Made by a program: the position numbers and the translations under genes | From: Helicobacteraceae bacterium | GTDB taxonomy: Bacteria > Campylobacterota > Campylobacteria > Campylobacterales > Sulfurimonadaceae | Reading direction: 5' to 3' | Length of the DNA stretch: 33,341 nt | Assembly: GCA_027066325.1 (NCBI GenBank) | Contig: JAMONY010000045.1 | Span: forward strand, 1-33,341 | In this document: one piece after another, positions 14,806 to 24,287 of the stretch | How the letters are laid out: every line of letters begins with the position of its first letter | Numbering within the stretch: the first letter of the stretch is position 1 | Notes under the pieces: generated by a model | What the model was told of the DNA's origin: nothing | Databases searched by the model: none | The model's input: only the letters and a program-made list of their open reading frames with translations

Positions 14806-16698
14806 ATGGATACAGTTTACTATTTTTACTCACAAGAGTTTGTTAAGTTAAAAGAAGAGGTTGAGAAGAGAGTTGCTCCAATGGGCATCAGATCTCTAGA
14901 TATCGATAAGATAGAGGGTGTTGATTTAGATAATGCTACTCATCTTATAGTATCAGGCACACTAGAGCAGATCAAGTTAGCCTTAGGGTTGGCTCTAAAG
15001 CTAGATGTTAGCATCGGTATCATAGCAGATGACTCCCAGCAAGAGCTTATGAGAACTTTTGACATAGCTGGCACGCTAGAGGCAAGGTGTAAGTGCGCGC
15101 TAGAACCAACCAGTAGTGGTATTGATCTGCTCTACTGTGATGACACTATAGTGTTGCAAGAGGTAGTTATAGGTGATGCTCCTCCGCTTGACCAGTTTGA
15201 CACATCGCTCAAAGAGAAATCGCTTATTGATAGAGCAAAACTCTTTGTGTCCACTCTAAAAAAAGTTAAGCAACTACACCACACTAGAGTAAAGCTCATA
15301 GATGCTCATGACAATGAGATCAAGCTCTCATGCGTAGGTATTGTGGGAGTTGAGTATAACAATGCCACATTTGCAGCTGCTCTTATATCAAAGCAGTTAG
15401 GTGCCAATGATGGCAAGTTGGCTTTAGCTATACTTTCTCCAACTTCTATCTTGCAGTATATGGGCTATCTATTCTCATCTTATATATCAAGATGGACTCC
15501 TGATACTTTGCCATCCTCAGTAGGTTTTGTACGCAGTTCAAGAGTTAGGATAGAGTCACAAAGAGAGCTTAGTGTGCTTATAGATAGTACAGAACAGTCT
15601 GCTACTCCAGTAGAGCTACATAGTAAAAAACAGGCACTCAAACTTAGTGTTGGTGAGCAGTTTTATAAACAACAAAATAGCCATGAAAATTCTAAAGATA
15701 GTATCAAGGTAGACCACTTGCCATCAGATGATGAGAGCTCCACTTATCTTGCCAAATCTATACCACTATTTTCACACGCTTCTCAGATGCAGTACGCTTC
15801 GCTATTTAAGAGTTTAAGAGAAGAGAGTAGGGTAAATTCGGCATTTTTAACACTACTGATACTAGCTAGTATGATCGCTACATTTGGGCTATTTATAAAC
15901 TCTAGCTCTGTTATTATTGGGGCGATGTTGCTTGCCCCACTGATGCAACCTATAGTTAGTCTTAGCATGGGGGTGTTAAGACAAGATAATGCTCTACTTT
16001 ATAGCGCCTCAAAAACAACAGCTATTGGTGTTATGGCGGTCATCTTAAGTGCTATGAGCATATCTATGTTTATACCAATAGAGAGGCTTACAAGTGAGAT
16101 GGCAGCTAGATTGTCACCAACTATCTTGGATCTAGCCGTGGCGATACTATCGGGAGTTGCAGCAGCATACGCTAAAAACAATAAGAAGATATTGAGCTCT
16201 TTGGCGGGTGTAGCTATTGCGGTTGCGCTTGTGCCACCCATTGCGGTTGCAGGTATAGCGCTTGGTTGGGGTGAGTTTAGTATGTTTGCTTCAGCATTTT
16301 TACTTTTTATAACTAACCTTGTTGGTATTGTGCTAGCTGCTGGAATGACATTTTTAATCTTAGGCTACTCTCCTATTCATATAGCCAAAAAGGGTATTGC
16401 TATATGGATTATTGTTGCACTTATAACAGCAATTCCACTATATAGCTCATTTATCAAAATAGAGCGTAGTGCCAACATACAAAAAGCGTTAGAAAACCTA
16501 CAGATTGATCTAAGCAAACACTCCATTGTGCTGACATCTATAGAGCCATTGGCTCATTTAGATACTTTACAGATTCGGTGTGAAGTTGTTAGTGATGGTT
16601 ATCTGAGTATAGATGAAAAAAAGGAGTTAAAGCAGATTATAGAGAGAAAAATTGGAAAATCTGTTGAACTGTATGTGACTTTTGTTTATAAAATATAG
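14806..16698 (+). CDS. DUF389 / TIGR00341-type membrane protein
   Basis: About 630 residues from the ATG at 14806 (a TTG at 14788 is possible). The first ~340 residues are soluble; ADDSQQELMRTFDIAG near 70 and a segment ending SKKQALKLSVGEQF are reminiscent of the N-terminal region in the TIGR00341 group. From ~343 to ~550 come some six helices with the DUF389 hallmarks SSSVIIGAMLLAPLMQPI, SGVAAAYAKNN and ALVPPIAVAGIALG. A short C-terminal soluble domain ends FVYKI. The family is an uncharacterised integral membrane group, possibly transporters. The stop is only 8 bases from the 3' end of the convergent tRNA gene. Confidence 0.85.
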   Translation: MDTVYYFYSQEFVKLKEEVEKRVAPMGIRSLDIDKIEGVDLDNATHLIVSGTLEQIKLALGLALKLDVSIGIIADDSQQELMRTFDIAGTLEARCKCALEPTSSGIDLLYCDDTIVLQEVVIGDAPPLDQFDTSLKEKSLIDRAKLFVSTLKKVKQLHHTRVKLIDAHDNEIKLSCVGIVGVEYNNATFAAALISKQLGANDGKLALAILSPTSILQYMGYLFSSYISRWTPDTLPSSVGFVRSSRVRIESQRELSVLIDSTEQSATPVELHSKKQALKLSVGEQFYKQQNSHENSKDSIKVDHLPSDDESSTYLAKSIPLFSHASQMQYASLFKSLREESRVNSAFLTLLILASMIATFGLFINSSSVIIGAMLLAPLMQPIVSLSMGVLRQDNALLYSASKTTAIGVMAVILSAMSISMFIPIERLTSEMAARLSPTILDLAVAILSGVAAAYAKNNKKILSSLAGVAIAVALVPPIAVAGIALGWGEFSMFASAFLLFITNLVGIVLAAGMTFLILGYSPIHIAKKGIAIWIIVALITAIPLYSSFIKIERSANIQKALENLQIDLSKHSIVLTSIEPLAHLDTLQIRCEVVSDGYLSIDEKKELKQIIERKIGKSVELYVTFVYKI

Positions 16699-16706
16699 GT
16701 TGAAGG

Positions 16707-16782
16707 TGGTGGCCTGTCTCGGAATCGAACCAAGGACACAGTGATTTTCAGTCACTTGCTCTACCGACTGAGCTAACAGGCC
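16707..16782 (-). tRNA. tRNA-Phe (GAA)
   Basis: The minus strand folds as a 76-base tRNA. The acceptor pairs GGCCTGT with ACAGGCC, the D arm is GCTC...GAGC, the anticodon stem is AGTGA/TCACT around CTGAAAA (anticodon GAA, Phe), and the T arm is CTTGG-TTCGATT-CCGAG. Discriminator A and an encoded CCA follow. All stems pair. It lies alone between the convergent DUF389 gene and ispE. Confidence 0.96.
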
Positions 16783-16798
16783 TCTTTAAGAGATCGCA

Positions 16799-16804
16799 AT
16801 TATA
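16799..16804 (-). promoter_or_regulatory. -10 box of the tRNA-Phe gene
   Basis: A perfect TATAAT on the minus strand, ending 16 bases before the mature 5' end, gives a leader of about ten bases. No strong -35 is seen. This indicates that the tRNA has its own promoter and does not depend on read-through from ispE. Confidence 0.55.
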
Positions 16805-16881
16805 GCAGGGTGTTATTGAAGTTTTGCTTAATGCATTTTGGGTAAAACGATAAAATAGGTCAATGCACCATCTTGTTGTCT

Positions 16882-17646
16882 CTAAGATGTAAAAAAACTA
16901 CTTCCACTACCACAGAAGAAATGATCTTTTTTTTGATAAGAGCTTAACTCTTTGTAGAGCGCACAAGCTGGTCTATAAAGATCATTCGCCCGCTCTATGT
17001 CTAGCTCTTTTAGTAGTGTGTGTGATGGTGTGTTGAGGTAGTATGTATACTCTTTAAGTGGGAGCTCATGGTAGTGATTTAGACGAAATTCTTGATACAC
17101 TTTAGGTGTGCTTATCTGTATGGGTGGGGTGTAGGTTTTGATATTTAAGAGCTCCTCATCTACACGCTCTACTACTTCACCTATGCCTGAGACATTAGCA
17201 CTCTTGTATCCATAAACAAAAAATGGTACATCAGCACCAACTTTAACAGCTATGGATGCTAGTTGATCTATACTTAAGCCCAAAGAGAGCACATCATTGC
17301 ACATGTTTAAAAATGTAGCAGCATTAGAGCTTCCGCCACCAAGACCCGCGTAAGCTGGTATCCTCTTCTCTACCTTTACGCCATGAGTTAAGAAAAATGC
17401 ACGCAACTCATCAGAGTTAGTGGCATGTAGTAGCGCCTGATACGCTCCATAGATACTATTGCTTTTAGTCTGACAATCAAACTCTCCATCTATAATAAAC
17501 TCACCTCTAGATTTTGGAAAAAATTGTAGTGTATCATAGAGTGAATCTACTATCATAAACCTAGAGAGTATCTCATGATAGTTCCCTCTTTTTGCTGTAA
17601 TCTTTAAAAAAATATTCACTTTTGCATGCGCTTTATAGCTTCTCAT
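16882..17646 (-). CDS. ispE: 4-diphosphocytidyl-2-C-methyl-D-erythritol kinase
   Basis: GHMP kinase of the methylerythritol phosphate pathway to isoprenoids. It phosphorylates the 2-hydroxyl of CDP-methylerythritol. 254 residues, typical for Campylobacterota. It begins SYKAHAKVNIFLKI (the AKVN motif contributes to the active site) and has the ATP-binding loop PAYAGLGGGSSNAATFL near residue 95-111, KVGADVPFFVYG with the catalytic Asp, and FCGSGSSFF at the C-terminus. The ATG overlaps the truB stop by 4 bases, so it is the last gene of the helicase-truB-ispE unit. Confidence 0.96.
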   Translation of the reverse strand: MRSYKAHAKVNIFLKITAKRGNYHEILSRFMIVDSLYDTLQFFPKSRGEFIIDGEFDCQTKSNSIYGAYQALLHATNSDELRAFFLTHGVKVEKRIPAYAGLGGGSSNAATFLNMCNDVLSLGLSIDQLASIAVKVGADVPFFVYGYKSANVSGIGEVVERVDEELLNIKTYTPPIQISTPKVYQEFRLNHYHELPLKEYTYYLNTPSHTLLKELDIERANDLYRPACALYKELSSYQKKDHFFCGSGSSFFTS

Positions 17647-18470
17647 AGATAGATCCTGTTGAGTATGTATTTTACGCTATCTTCTGCTATCTCAAAGATA
17701 GATATGAACTCATCAAAATCTACCCAACAGTATCCATTGTCTTTGTTGGTAAAATGAGCTAAATCTAGCTTGTGTCCCAAGAGCACACCCTGCTTATCGC
17801 CACTGTAGCTATTTTGAGGTATATTTAGAGACTCTCTTATATCTAGTTTTCTCTCTGACTGATACTTAAAATTACCTTCACAAAGCCGCTCTAGTGCACT
17901 TAAAGAGCCGTGCTTTACACCAAGGTTTTCTGCTATCATCTTACCAAGAGAGCGGACATATGTACCCTCTGATACAGTGACTTCAAATGTTACAAATGGG
18001 TGAGAGTAGTTTGTGAGTTTTGCACTATAGATAGTAGACTCTATGGTGTTTAGCACAACCTCTTTGCCCTCTCTTGCTAGATCATACGCTCTGCGTCCAT
18101 CTATGCGTTTTGCACTAAAGATTGGTGGGTGATATGTTAGGTTGCCTACCAAGCTCTGTATAGCATGCTCCATTTTCTCTAATCTTAGCTCATCAATCTT
18201 CTCTATAGACTCAACCATCTCTATATCTAAAGAGTCTGATTTAGCTCCTAGCCATAGTGTAGCTCTGTAGCTTTTTGGTGTTTTGTTTAAAAATCTAAAA
18301 AGAGATGTGTATTTGCCAAATGCTACTATGAGCACACCTTTAGCAAAGGGATCAAGTGTGCCAGAGTAGCCAGCCTTTTTGATGTTGTATTTGCGCTTAA
18401 GCCTGCCTAAAAACTGGTTTGAACTTATGTTAGATGGTTTATATGCAACAAAAAGTGCGTCTCTGCTCAA
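17643..18470 (-). CDS. truB: tRNA pseudouridine(55) synthase TruB
   Basis: Makes pseudouridine 55 in the T loop of tRNAs. 275 residues. Motif II GYSGTLDPFAKGVL contains the catalytic Asp40; SYRATLWLGAKSDSLD, PPIFSAKRIDGRRAYDLAR and VSEGTYVRSLGKMIAE are the other family motifs. The start is a TTG (18470) that overlaps the upstream helicase stop as TTGA, so translation is probably coupled; no ATG is available near the conserved N-terminus (DALFVAYKPSNISS). It also overlaps ispE by 4 bases at its end. Confidence 0.96.
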   Translation of the reverse strand: MSRDALFVAYKPSNISSNQFLGRLKRKYNIKKAGYSGTLDPFAKGVLIVAFGKYTSLFRFLNKTPKSYRATLWLGAKSDSLDIEMVESIEKIDELRLEKMEHAIQSLVGNLTYHPPIFSAKRIDGRRAYDLAREGKEVVLNTIESTIYSAKLTNYSHPFVTFEVTVSEGTYVRSLGKMIAENLGVKHGSLSALERLCEGNFKYQSERKLDIRESLNIPQNSYSGDKQGVLLGHKLDLAHFTNKDNGYCWVDFDEFISIFEIAEDSVKYILNRIYL

Positions 18471-20515
18471 AGTCTCTCCACAAATGATGCTAAGATTTCG
18501 CGTCTGTTGCCACCAAAGTTGATATTTAGTTTAAACTCTCGTCCAGCTCTACTGATACCAGTTACTCTTCCTGCACCAAAAATCTTATGTCGTACAAGAT
18601 CACCCTTCTTAAAAGCGGTCACCTTCTCAACTTTTAGTGACGCTTCACAAAGACCGGCCTCTCCAAAAAACCTACTCTTCATAAGCTCTGTTCTGCGCCC
18701 TTTGTAGTATCTGCTCTGCACATGCGATAGTGTTAAAGTCTCTTTGGCACGCGTAAAAGATACATATCCAAGTCGTCTCTCCTCTTCAAGATCACTACCC
18801 TCACCTACAAGCGGCAAGAAGCCCTCTTCAAGACCTATGACAAATAGATGATCAAACTCCAGCCCTTTAGATGCGTGGATACTCATGATATATATACTCT
18901 GACCCTCCACCTCATCTTGCGCACTTGATAGTAGGGCTTCGTTTAGGAAGTCGTCAAGTGTCGCCTCTGGTCGCTGCTTCACAAAATCACGAAATAATCC
19001 ATAAAACTCATCTATATTTTGCACTCTATCTGCACCATCAGGCATAGCTTCAAAAGAGGCTCTAATGCCAAACAGATCATCTAGTTTATCTACTAAGCTA
19101 TATAGAGACCTAAGAGATGCATCCTGAAGTTCATCTAGCTGTTTGATAAACTTTTTGAGAGTCTGGCTATTTTTTTTGCGCACTAGCAGTTCAAGTTCGC
19201 CAATAGACGCACTTTTGATATACTCATATATCGACTTCGCACTTCTTATCGCCTCTAGCTCAAGTTTCTCTATGCTCATCTTGCCAATACCCCGTTTTGG
19301 ACGGTTTATAATCCGCTTGAGTGAATAGTTGTCATGTGGATTGATAGCAACTCTTAGATAACCTATGAGATCTTTTATCTCTGCGCGATCATAAAAACGC
19401 AGACCTCCTACTAGTCTATATGGTATGTTGGCACGGTTTAGACCCTCCTCTAGTGAGCGACTAAGAGCATTGATACGATAGAGTATGGCGCACTCACTAG
19501 GAGAGACTCCGCTATCTATAAGCTCTTTTATCTTAAAGGCGATCTTCTGGGACTCTTCACTCTCATCAGCTCCACTTAGCATCACAACAGCTTCGCCACC
19601 CTCTTTAGTGCAGAGTAGCTTTTTTCCAACTCTGGTTCGGTTGTGCTCTATAAGTGCATTGGCTACAGATAATATAGGGGCTTTAGATCTATAGTTGTAC
19701 TCTAGTTTGATCACTTTTGCATCATTGAAGTCTTTGGCAAACTCAACTATGTTGCGTATATTTGCACCTCTCCAGCCATATATGCTCTGGTCATCATCAC
19801 CAACAACACAGATATTGCTATGAGAACAGCAGAGTTTTTTTATCAGACGCAACTGTAGCTCATTGGTATCTTGGTACTCATCTATCATGATGTATCTATA
19901 TCGGTCACTAGTAAGCTTACATAGGTCATCATTCTCATCGAGTAGTCTATAAGTAAGAGCTAGAAGGTCATCAAAGTCTACTAAGTTGTTCTCTACAAGG
20001 TATGCTTCATACTCTGCATAGACTTTGGCTATCTTCTGATACTCTCTAAGTTCTGCTTGCTGCAATGCCTCGTCAGGATTTAGTAGAGAGTTTTTGTATC
20101 TTGAGATCTCACTTGCTACTAGAGGTGTGGGGAGGTCTGGATTGATTCGCTTTAAAATCCTCTTTTTGTCATCACTATCGATCACTACAAAGTTACTTTT
20201 ACGATTTAGAAGATGGATATTGAACTTCAAAAAGAGAAGACCAAACTTATGAAAGGTGCACAGTAGTGGAGGGTGCCCATCTTTACTGATCATCGATAGC
20301 GCTCTCTCGCGCATCTCTTTTGCCGCCTTATTGGTAAAGGTGAGAGTTAAAGTGCTACTAGATGGTACACCAACTACATCTAGTAGATATGCCAATCTTG
20401 TTGTGATGGTTTTTGTCTTGCCACTACCTGCACCTGCTAGTATAAGCAGAGGACCGTCAATGTGTCTAACCGCCTCTTGTTGTGTGTCGTTAAGCTCTTT
20501 GAGTCTATTTTCCAT
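18467..20515 (-). CDS. UvrD/PcrA/Rep-type ATP-dependent DNA helicase
   Basis: Superfamily 1A 3'-5' helicase, 682 residues, typical of PcrA/UvrD. Walker A is LAGAGSGKTKTIT (residues 26-38); the Q-motif region LNDTQQEAV lies at 8-16; motif Ia TFTNKAAKEMRERA; Walker B MIDEYQDTNELQ near 211; motif III GDDDQSIYGWRGA; motif IV EYNYRSKAPIL; motif V SIHASKGLEFDHLFVIGLEEG; and motif VI RRLGYVSFTRAKE. The C-terminus has a Tudor-like GDLVRHKIFGAGRV segment, as in PcrA/UvrD proteins that touch RNA polymerase. ATG start; first of three overlapping genes. Roles in repair and removal of replication blocks are inferred from the family. Confidence 0.95.
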   Translation of the reverse strand: MENRLKELNDTQQEAVRHIDGPLLILAGAGSGKTKTITTRLAYLLDVVGVPSSSTLTLTFTNKAAKEMRERALSMISKDGHPPLLCTFHKFGLLFLKFNIHLLNRKSNFVVIDSDDKKRILKRINPDLPTPLVASEISRYKNSLLNPDEALQQAELREYQKIAKVYAEYEAYLVENNLVDFDDLLALTYRLLDENDDLCKLTSDRYRYIMIDEYQDTNELQLRLIKKLCCSHSNICVVGDDDQSIYGWRGANIRNIVEFAKDFNDAKVIKLEYNYRSKAPILSVANALIEHNRTRVGKKLLCTKEGGEAVVMLSGADESEESQKIAFKIKELIDSGVSPSECAILYRINALSRSLEEGLNRANIPYRLVGGLRFYDRAEIKDLIGYLRVAINPHDNYSLKRIINRPKRGIGKMSIEKLELEAIRSAKSIYEYIKSASIGELELLVRKKNSQTLKKFIKQLDELQDASLRSLYSLVDKLDDLFGIRASFEAMPDGADRVQNIDEFYGLFRDFVKQRPEATLDDFLNEALLSSAQDEVEGQSIYIMSIHASKGLEFDHLFVIGLEEGFLPLVGEGSDLEEERRLGYVSFTRAKETLTLSHVQSRYYKGRRTELMKSRFFGEAGLCEASLKVEKVTAFKKGDLVRHKIFGAGRVTGISRAGREFKLNINFGGNRREILASFVERL

Positions 20516-20544
20516 CTACTACTTATCTTAATTAAAATTTGTCT

Positions 20545-20550
20545 ATTATA
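20545..20550 (-). promoter_or_regulatory. -10 box of the helicase-truB-ispE operon
   Basis: A perfect TATAAT on the minus strand, 29 bases before the helicase ATG at 20515, in the 129-base gap shared with divergent typA. No convincing -35. Confidence 0.5.
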
Positions 20551-20592
20551 CTACTCATTGGCTAAAACATAGCAAAAAGATCTATTTTTAGA

Positions 20593-20598
20593 TACAAT
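20593..20598 (+). promoter_or_regulatory. Possible -10 box of typA
   Basis: TACAAT, giving a transcript start near 20605 and a leader of about 40 bases that contains the small hairpin at 20614-20629 and the ribosome binding site. Confidence 0.4.
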
Positions 20599-20613
20599 TG
20601 CAAAATTATTTTA

Positions 20614-20629
20614 CCCGATATGTTTCGGG
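20614..20629 (+). promoter_or_regulatory. Small hairpin in the typA leader
   Basis: CCCGA and TCGGG form a perfect 5-bp stem around the six-base loop TATGTT. It ends three bases before the AGAGGA ribosome binding site (20632-20637) of typA. It could modulate initiation or simply stabilise the leader; no known regulatory element is recognised. Confidence 0.35.
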
Positions 20630-20644
20630 ATAGAGGACACCTTT

Positions 20645-22453
20645 TTGCAGAAAATACGAAATATCGCAGTTATAGCGCATGTTGACCACGGAAAAACAAC
20701 ACTAGTAGATGGGCTACTATCACAATCGGGCACATTTAGCTCTCATGAAAATGTAGAAGAGAGAGCTATGGATAGTAATGCGCTAGAGAAAGAGAGAGGC
20801 ATAACAATTCTCTCTAAAAACACAGCCATAACCTATAAGGATCACAAGATCAACATTATAGACACACCAGGTCACGCTGATTTTGGTGGAGAAGTTGAGC
20901 GTGTTCTTAAGATGGTTGATGGTGTGCTTTTGCTTGTTGATGCTTATGAGGGTGTTATGCCTCAGACTAAGTTTGTTGTCAAGAAGATGATAGCGCTTGG
21001 TAAAAAGCCGATAGTAGTCATCAATAAGATAGATAAGCCATCTGCTGACCCTGAGAGAGTTGTAGATGAGGTATTTGACCTCTTTGTAGCCATGGATGCA
21101 ACCGAAGAGCAGTTAGAGTTCCCAATAGTCTATGCCGCAGCGCGTGATGGGGTAGCAAAGATGGATATGGGTGATGATGATGGCGACTTTGAGTGTCTTT
21201 TTAACGCTATTATTGAGCAGATACCACAACCTGAAGGTGATGCCTCAAACTCTGCTCAGGCACAAGTATTTACGCTAGATTATGATAACTATGTTGGGAA
21301 GATAGGTATAGCTAGAATCTTTAACGGTACACTTAGAAAAGGTGATAATGTTATGCTAGCAAAAGCTGGCGGGGAGCTAGTTAAAGGTAAGCTAAGTAAG
21401 CTTATAGGTTTTCACGGTCTAAATCGTATGGAGATCAATGAGGCAGAAGCTGGTGATATCATCGCATTTGCTGGTTTTGAGGCAGTAGATGTTGGGGATA
21501 GCGTTGTAGATCCGCTCAATCCTATGCCATTAGATCCTATGCATATAGAGGAGCCAACATTGAGTGTTGTCTACTCAGTTAATGACTCTCCATTAGCGGG
21601 CACAGAGGGTAAACATGTCACATCTAACAAGCTTAAAGATCGTTTAGAGCAGGAGATGCAGACAAATGTTGCTATGAAGCTAGAGGTTGTTGGTGATGGT
21701 AAGTTTAAGGTCTCTGGTCGTGGAGAGCTCCAGATCACTGTTTTGGCTGAAAATATGCGCCGTGAAGGGTATGAGTTTGGAATCAGTCGTCCTGAAGTTA
21801 TTGTCAAAGAGATAGATGGTATAAAGTGTGAACCATTTGAGCATCTTGTTGTAGATACACCAGATGACTTTACAGGCACAATTATAGAGCGTCTTGGTAA
21901 AAGAAAAGCGGAGATGAAGTCTATGTTGCCTATGGGTGAGGGCTATACAAGAATAGAGTTTGAGATACCAGCGCGTGGACTTATAGGTTTTCGTGGACAG
22001 TTTTTGACAGATACAAAAGGTGAAGGTGTTATGAATCACTCATTTTTAGAGTTTCGTCCATACTCTGGTAGTGTTGAGAGTCGCCAATATGGAGCATTGG
22101 TCTCAATGGAGAGTGGTGCTGCACTAGCGTACTCACTCTTTAACCTCCAAGATAGAGGTGCTCTTTTTGTAGAGCCTCAAGAGAAGGTTTATGAGGGTAT
22201 GATTATAGGTGAGCACTCAAGAAGTAATGATCTTGCGGTTAACCCTATTAAAGGTAAAGCTCAATCTAATGTCCGTTCAAGTGGTGCAGATGAGGCGATA
22301 AAACTAGTCCCACCTCGTGACATGAATTTAGAGAAAGCATTAGAGTGGATAGAGGATGATGAGCTACTAGAGGTGACACCACTCAATGTTCGTGTACGAA
22401 AAAGACTACTTACAGAAAACGAACGAAAAAGAGCCTCAAGAGGGAGTAAATAG
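20645..22453 (+). CDS. typA: Translational GTPase TypA/BipA
   Basis: Ribosome-binding GTPase involved in ribosome assembly and stress or low-temperature growth; 602 residues, the usual length. G1 is AHVDHGKTT (10-18), then ERGITI with the switch I Thr (near 51-56), G3 DTPGHADF (near 75), G4 NKIDK (near 127), followed by domain II ([20 protein letters not shown]), EF-G-like domains III and V, and the TypA-specific C-terminal domain ([21 protein letters not shown]). The start is a TTG with AGAGGA seven bases before; no ATG fits the conserved N-terminus [16 protein letters not shown] strong terminator follows the stop. Confidence 0.97.
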   Translation: MQKIRNIAVIAHVDHGKTTLVDGLLSQSGTFSSHENVEERAMDSNALEKERGITILSKNTAITYKDHKINIIDTPGHADFGGEVERVLKMVDGVLLLVDAYEGVMPQTKFVVKKMIALGKKPIVVINKIDKPSADPERVVDEVFDLFVAMDATEEQLEFPIVYAAARDGVAKMDMGDDDGDFECLFNAIIEQIPQPEGDASNSAQAQVFTLDYDNYVGKIGIARIFNGTLRKGDNVMLAKAGGELVKGKLSKLIGFHGLNRMEINEAEAGDIIAFAGFEAVDVGDSVVDPLNPMPLDPMHIEEPTLSVVYSVNDSPLAGTEGKHVTSNKLKDRLEQEMQTNVAMKLEVVGDGKFKVSGRGELQITVLAENMRREGYEFGISRPEVIVKEIDGIKCEPFEHLVVDTPDDFTGTIIERLGKRKAEMKSMLPMGEGYTRIEFEIPARGLIGFRGQFLTDTKGEGVMNHSFLEFRPYSGSVESRQYGALVSMESGAALAYSLFNLQDRGALFVEPQEKVYEGMIIGEHSRSNDLAVNPIKGKAQSNVRSSGADEAIKLVPPRDMNLEKALEWIEDDELLEVTPLNVRVRKRLLTENERKRASRGSK

Positions 22454-22464
22454 TAGCAGTTTTT

Positions 22465-22496
22465 CTACATAACAAGTTTTTTGTTGTGTAGTTTTT
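22465..22496 (+). terminator. Rho-independent terminator of typA
   Basis: CTACATAACAA (22465-22475) pairs with TTGTTGTGTAG (22481-22491) in an 11-bp stem with one G-U pair and a five-base loop, followed directly by a run of five T and then ATT. This is the clearest intrinsic terminator in the window and separates typA from nrdB. Confidence 0.85.
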
Positions 22497-22524
22497 ATTA
22501 AAGAAGTATTAACATACTTTTTGT

Positions 22525-22530
22525 CATAAT
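22525..22530 (+). promoter_or_regulatory. Possible -10 box of nrdB
   Basis: CATAAT, 30 bases before the nrdB ATG, after the typA terminator. No NrdR-box pair matching the usual consensus was found by eye in the 64 bases between terminator and start. Confidence 0.35.
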
Positions 22531-22560
22531 CCTTTTTTAATTACACAAGGTAGATATCGC

Positions 22561-23580
22561 ATGAAACGAAAACAGATATATAACCCTGACTCTACTGAAA
22601 ATGTCAATGATCGTAAGATATTTGGCGGTAATCCAACTGGTATTTTTGAGCTAAATAACATAAAATACCAGTGGGCTTACAATCTTTGGGAAGTGATGCT
22701 AAATAACACTTGGTTCCCAAAAGAGGTAGATATGACCAAAGATGCTAATGACTACAAGAATCTAACTGATGTAGAGAAGAGTGCTTACGATAAAGCATTA
22801 GCTCAACTCATCTTTATGGACTCGCTGCAGACCAACAATCTTATAGACAATGTCAATCCATTTATAACAGCTCCAGAGATCAACCTTATACTTGTTCGCC
22901 AATCATTTGAAGAGGCTCTGCACTCTCAAAGCTATGCTGTTATGGTAGACTCTATCTCTCAAAATAGCGACGAGATATATGATCTATGGCGTCAAGATAT
23001 GATGCTAAAGAGTAAAAATGATGCTATAGCTAGAGTCTATCAGAACCTATCAGATGACCCTAGTGATGAGAACTTTGTGCTTGCATGTTTTGCAAACCAG
23101 ATATTAGAAGGGATCTACTTTTATAGTGGCTTTGCATATATCTACACACTTGCTAGAAGTGGTAAGATGCTCTCATCTGCCCAGATGATTAGGTTTATAC
23201 AGCGTGATGAGGTTACCCATTTGGTGCTTTTTCAAAATCTTATCAACAGTCTTAGAAAAGAGCGCAAAGAGCTATTTACTCCTCAGCTGGAGATAAAAGT
23301 TTATGAGATGTTTAAAGAGGCGGTAGAGCTAGAGGTATCTTGGGGCAAATATATCACCAAGGGGCAAGTTTTAGGCCTTACTGATGATATTGTTGAACTC
23401 TATATCCAGTATCTATGTGACAATAGGCTATCTGCTGTAGGCATGAAGCCGATTTATGGTGTAAAGCACCCTATTAAGTGGGTCGATGACTTCTCTAAGT
23501 TTAATGATCAAAAGACTAACTTTTTTGAAGGTACAGTTGCAAACTACTCCAAAGGTAGTCTAAGTTTTGATGACTTTTAG
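22561..23580 (+). CDS. nrdB: Ribonucleoside-diphosphate reductase, beta subunit
   Basis: Class I ribonucleotide reductase radical subunit, 339 residues. It partners with NrdA (not in the window) to make deoxynucleotides. The di-iron ligands can be followed: Asp in FMDSLQ (near 88), Glu and His in [11 protein letters not shown] (near 119-127), Glu in [13 protein letters not shown] (near 181), and Glu and His in QRDEVTHL (near 214-220). The Tyr in HSQSYAVMV is at the place of the radical-bearing Tyr122 of E. coli NrdB, so a tyrosyl radical type is expected. ATG start; AAGG at 22547-22550. The next gene begins two bases after its stop. Confidence 0.96.
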   Translation: MKRKQIYNPDSTENVNDRKIFGGNPTGIFELNNIKYQWAYNLWEVMLNNTWFPKEVDMTKDANDYKNLTDVEKSAYDKALAQLIFMDSLQTNNLIDNVNPFITAPEINLILVRQSFEEALHSQSYAVMVDSISQNSDEIYDLWRQDMMLKSKNDAIARVYQNLSDDPSDENFVLACFANQILEGIYFYSGFAYIYTLARSGKMLSSAQMIRFIQRDEVTHLVLFQNLINSLRKERKELFTPQLEIKVYEMFKEAVELEVSWGKYITKGQVLGLTDDIVELYIQYLCDNRLSAVGMKPIYGVKHPIKWVDDFSKFNDQKTNFFEGTVANYSKGSLSFDDF

Positions 23581-23582
23581 AT

Positions 23583-24287
23583 ATGCACCTATATGCAGCA
23601 GGCTTTAATAGCGAAGAGGTAGAGTATGAGCAGAACCTCTCAATACTCACGGACTTTGTGGCTCAGACAGAAGAAGATAGTCTCATAGTTGCTCCTGAGG
23701 TTGTAGTTACCAATTTTGACTATGACCGTTTTGAGATGGCTGCTGCATTCTCTAAGAGCATCACATCAGCCCTTCTAAAAGCATCTTCAAAGAGATCTAT
23801 TATCACAACACAGATAGAGTCCAGAGGTGATCAGATCTATAATATAGCTAAAGTGTACCATAAAGGCTCACTCATATACTCTCAAAAAAAAGCTAAACTC
23901 TTTACATTTGGAGGTGAGCACAACTACTTTAGTGCAGGCAGTACAGAGCAGATAGAGTTGTTTGAGATAGATGGCATAAAGGTAGGTATCCTAATCTGTT
24001 TTGAGTTGAGATTTATAGAGTTGTGGCAACGCCTTAGAGGTGCTGATATCATTGTAGTTCCTGCACAGTGGGGTAGACCTAGAAGTGAAGATTTTAGAGT
24101 ACTTGGGCGTGCTTTAGCCATGGCAAATCAATGTTTTGTTATACAGAGCGATACACACAACATCGATACAACTGCTACGAGCAGAGTCATAGCACCATCA
24201 GGAGAGTACGCACTATCTTATCCATTTGAACGCTCATGGATCAAAAAAATACGCAGATATCTTAACATAGGAGTTGTAGGTGGATAA
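23583..24287 (+). CDS. Carbon-nitrogen hydrolase (nitrilase superfamily)
   Basis: A 234-residue cytoplasmic amidase-like protein with the complete nitrilase triad: Glu39 in VAPEVV, Lys103 in SQKKAKLFTFG and Cys139 in GILICFELRF. The fold pattern HNYFSAGS, VVPAQWGRPRSEDFRVLGRA and NQCFVIQSDT also fits. Members hydrolyse C-N bonds of amides; omega-amidase (alpha-ketoglutaramate repair), deaminated-glutathione amidase or another small amide are all possible. The substrate cannot be read from the sequence. It is short for the superfamily (usually 260-280). The ATG lies two bases after nrdB and has no strong ribosome binding site; the end overlaps pcm by 8 bases. Confidence 0.9.
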   Translation: MHLYAAGFNSEEVEYEQNLSILTDFVAQTEEDSLIVAPEVVVTNFDYDRFEMAAAFSKSITSALLKASSKRSIITTQIESRGDQIYNIAKVYHKGSLIYSQKKAKLFTFGGEHNYFSAGSTEQIELFEIDGIKVGILICFELRFIELWQRLRGADIIVVPAQWGRPRSEDFRVLGRALAMANQCFVIQSDTHNIDTTATSRVIAPSGEYALSYPFERSWIKKIRRYLNIGVVGG

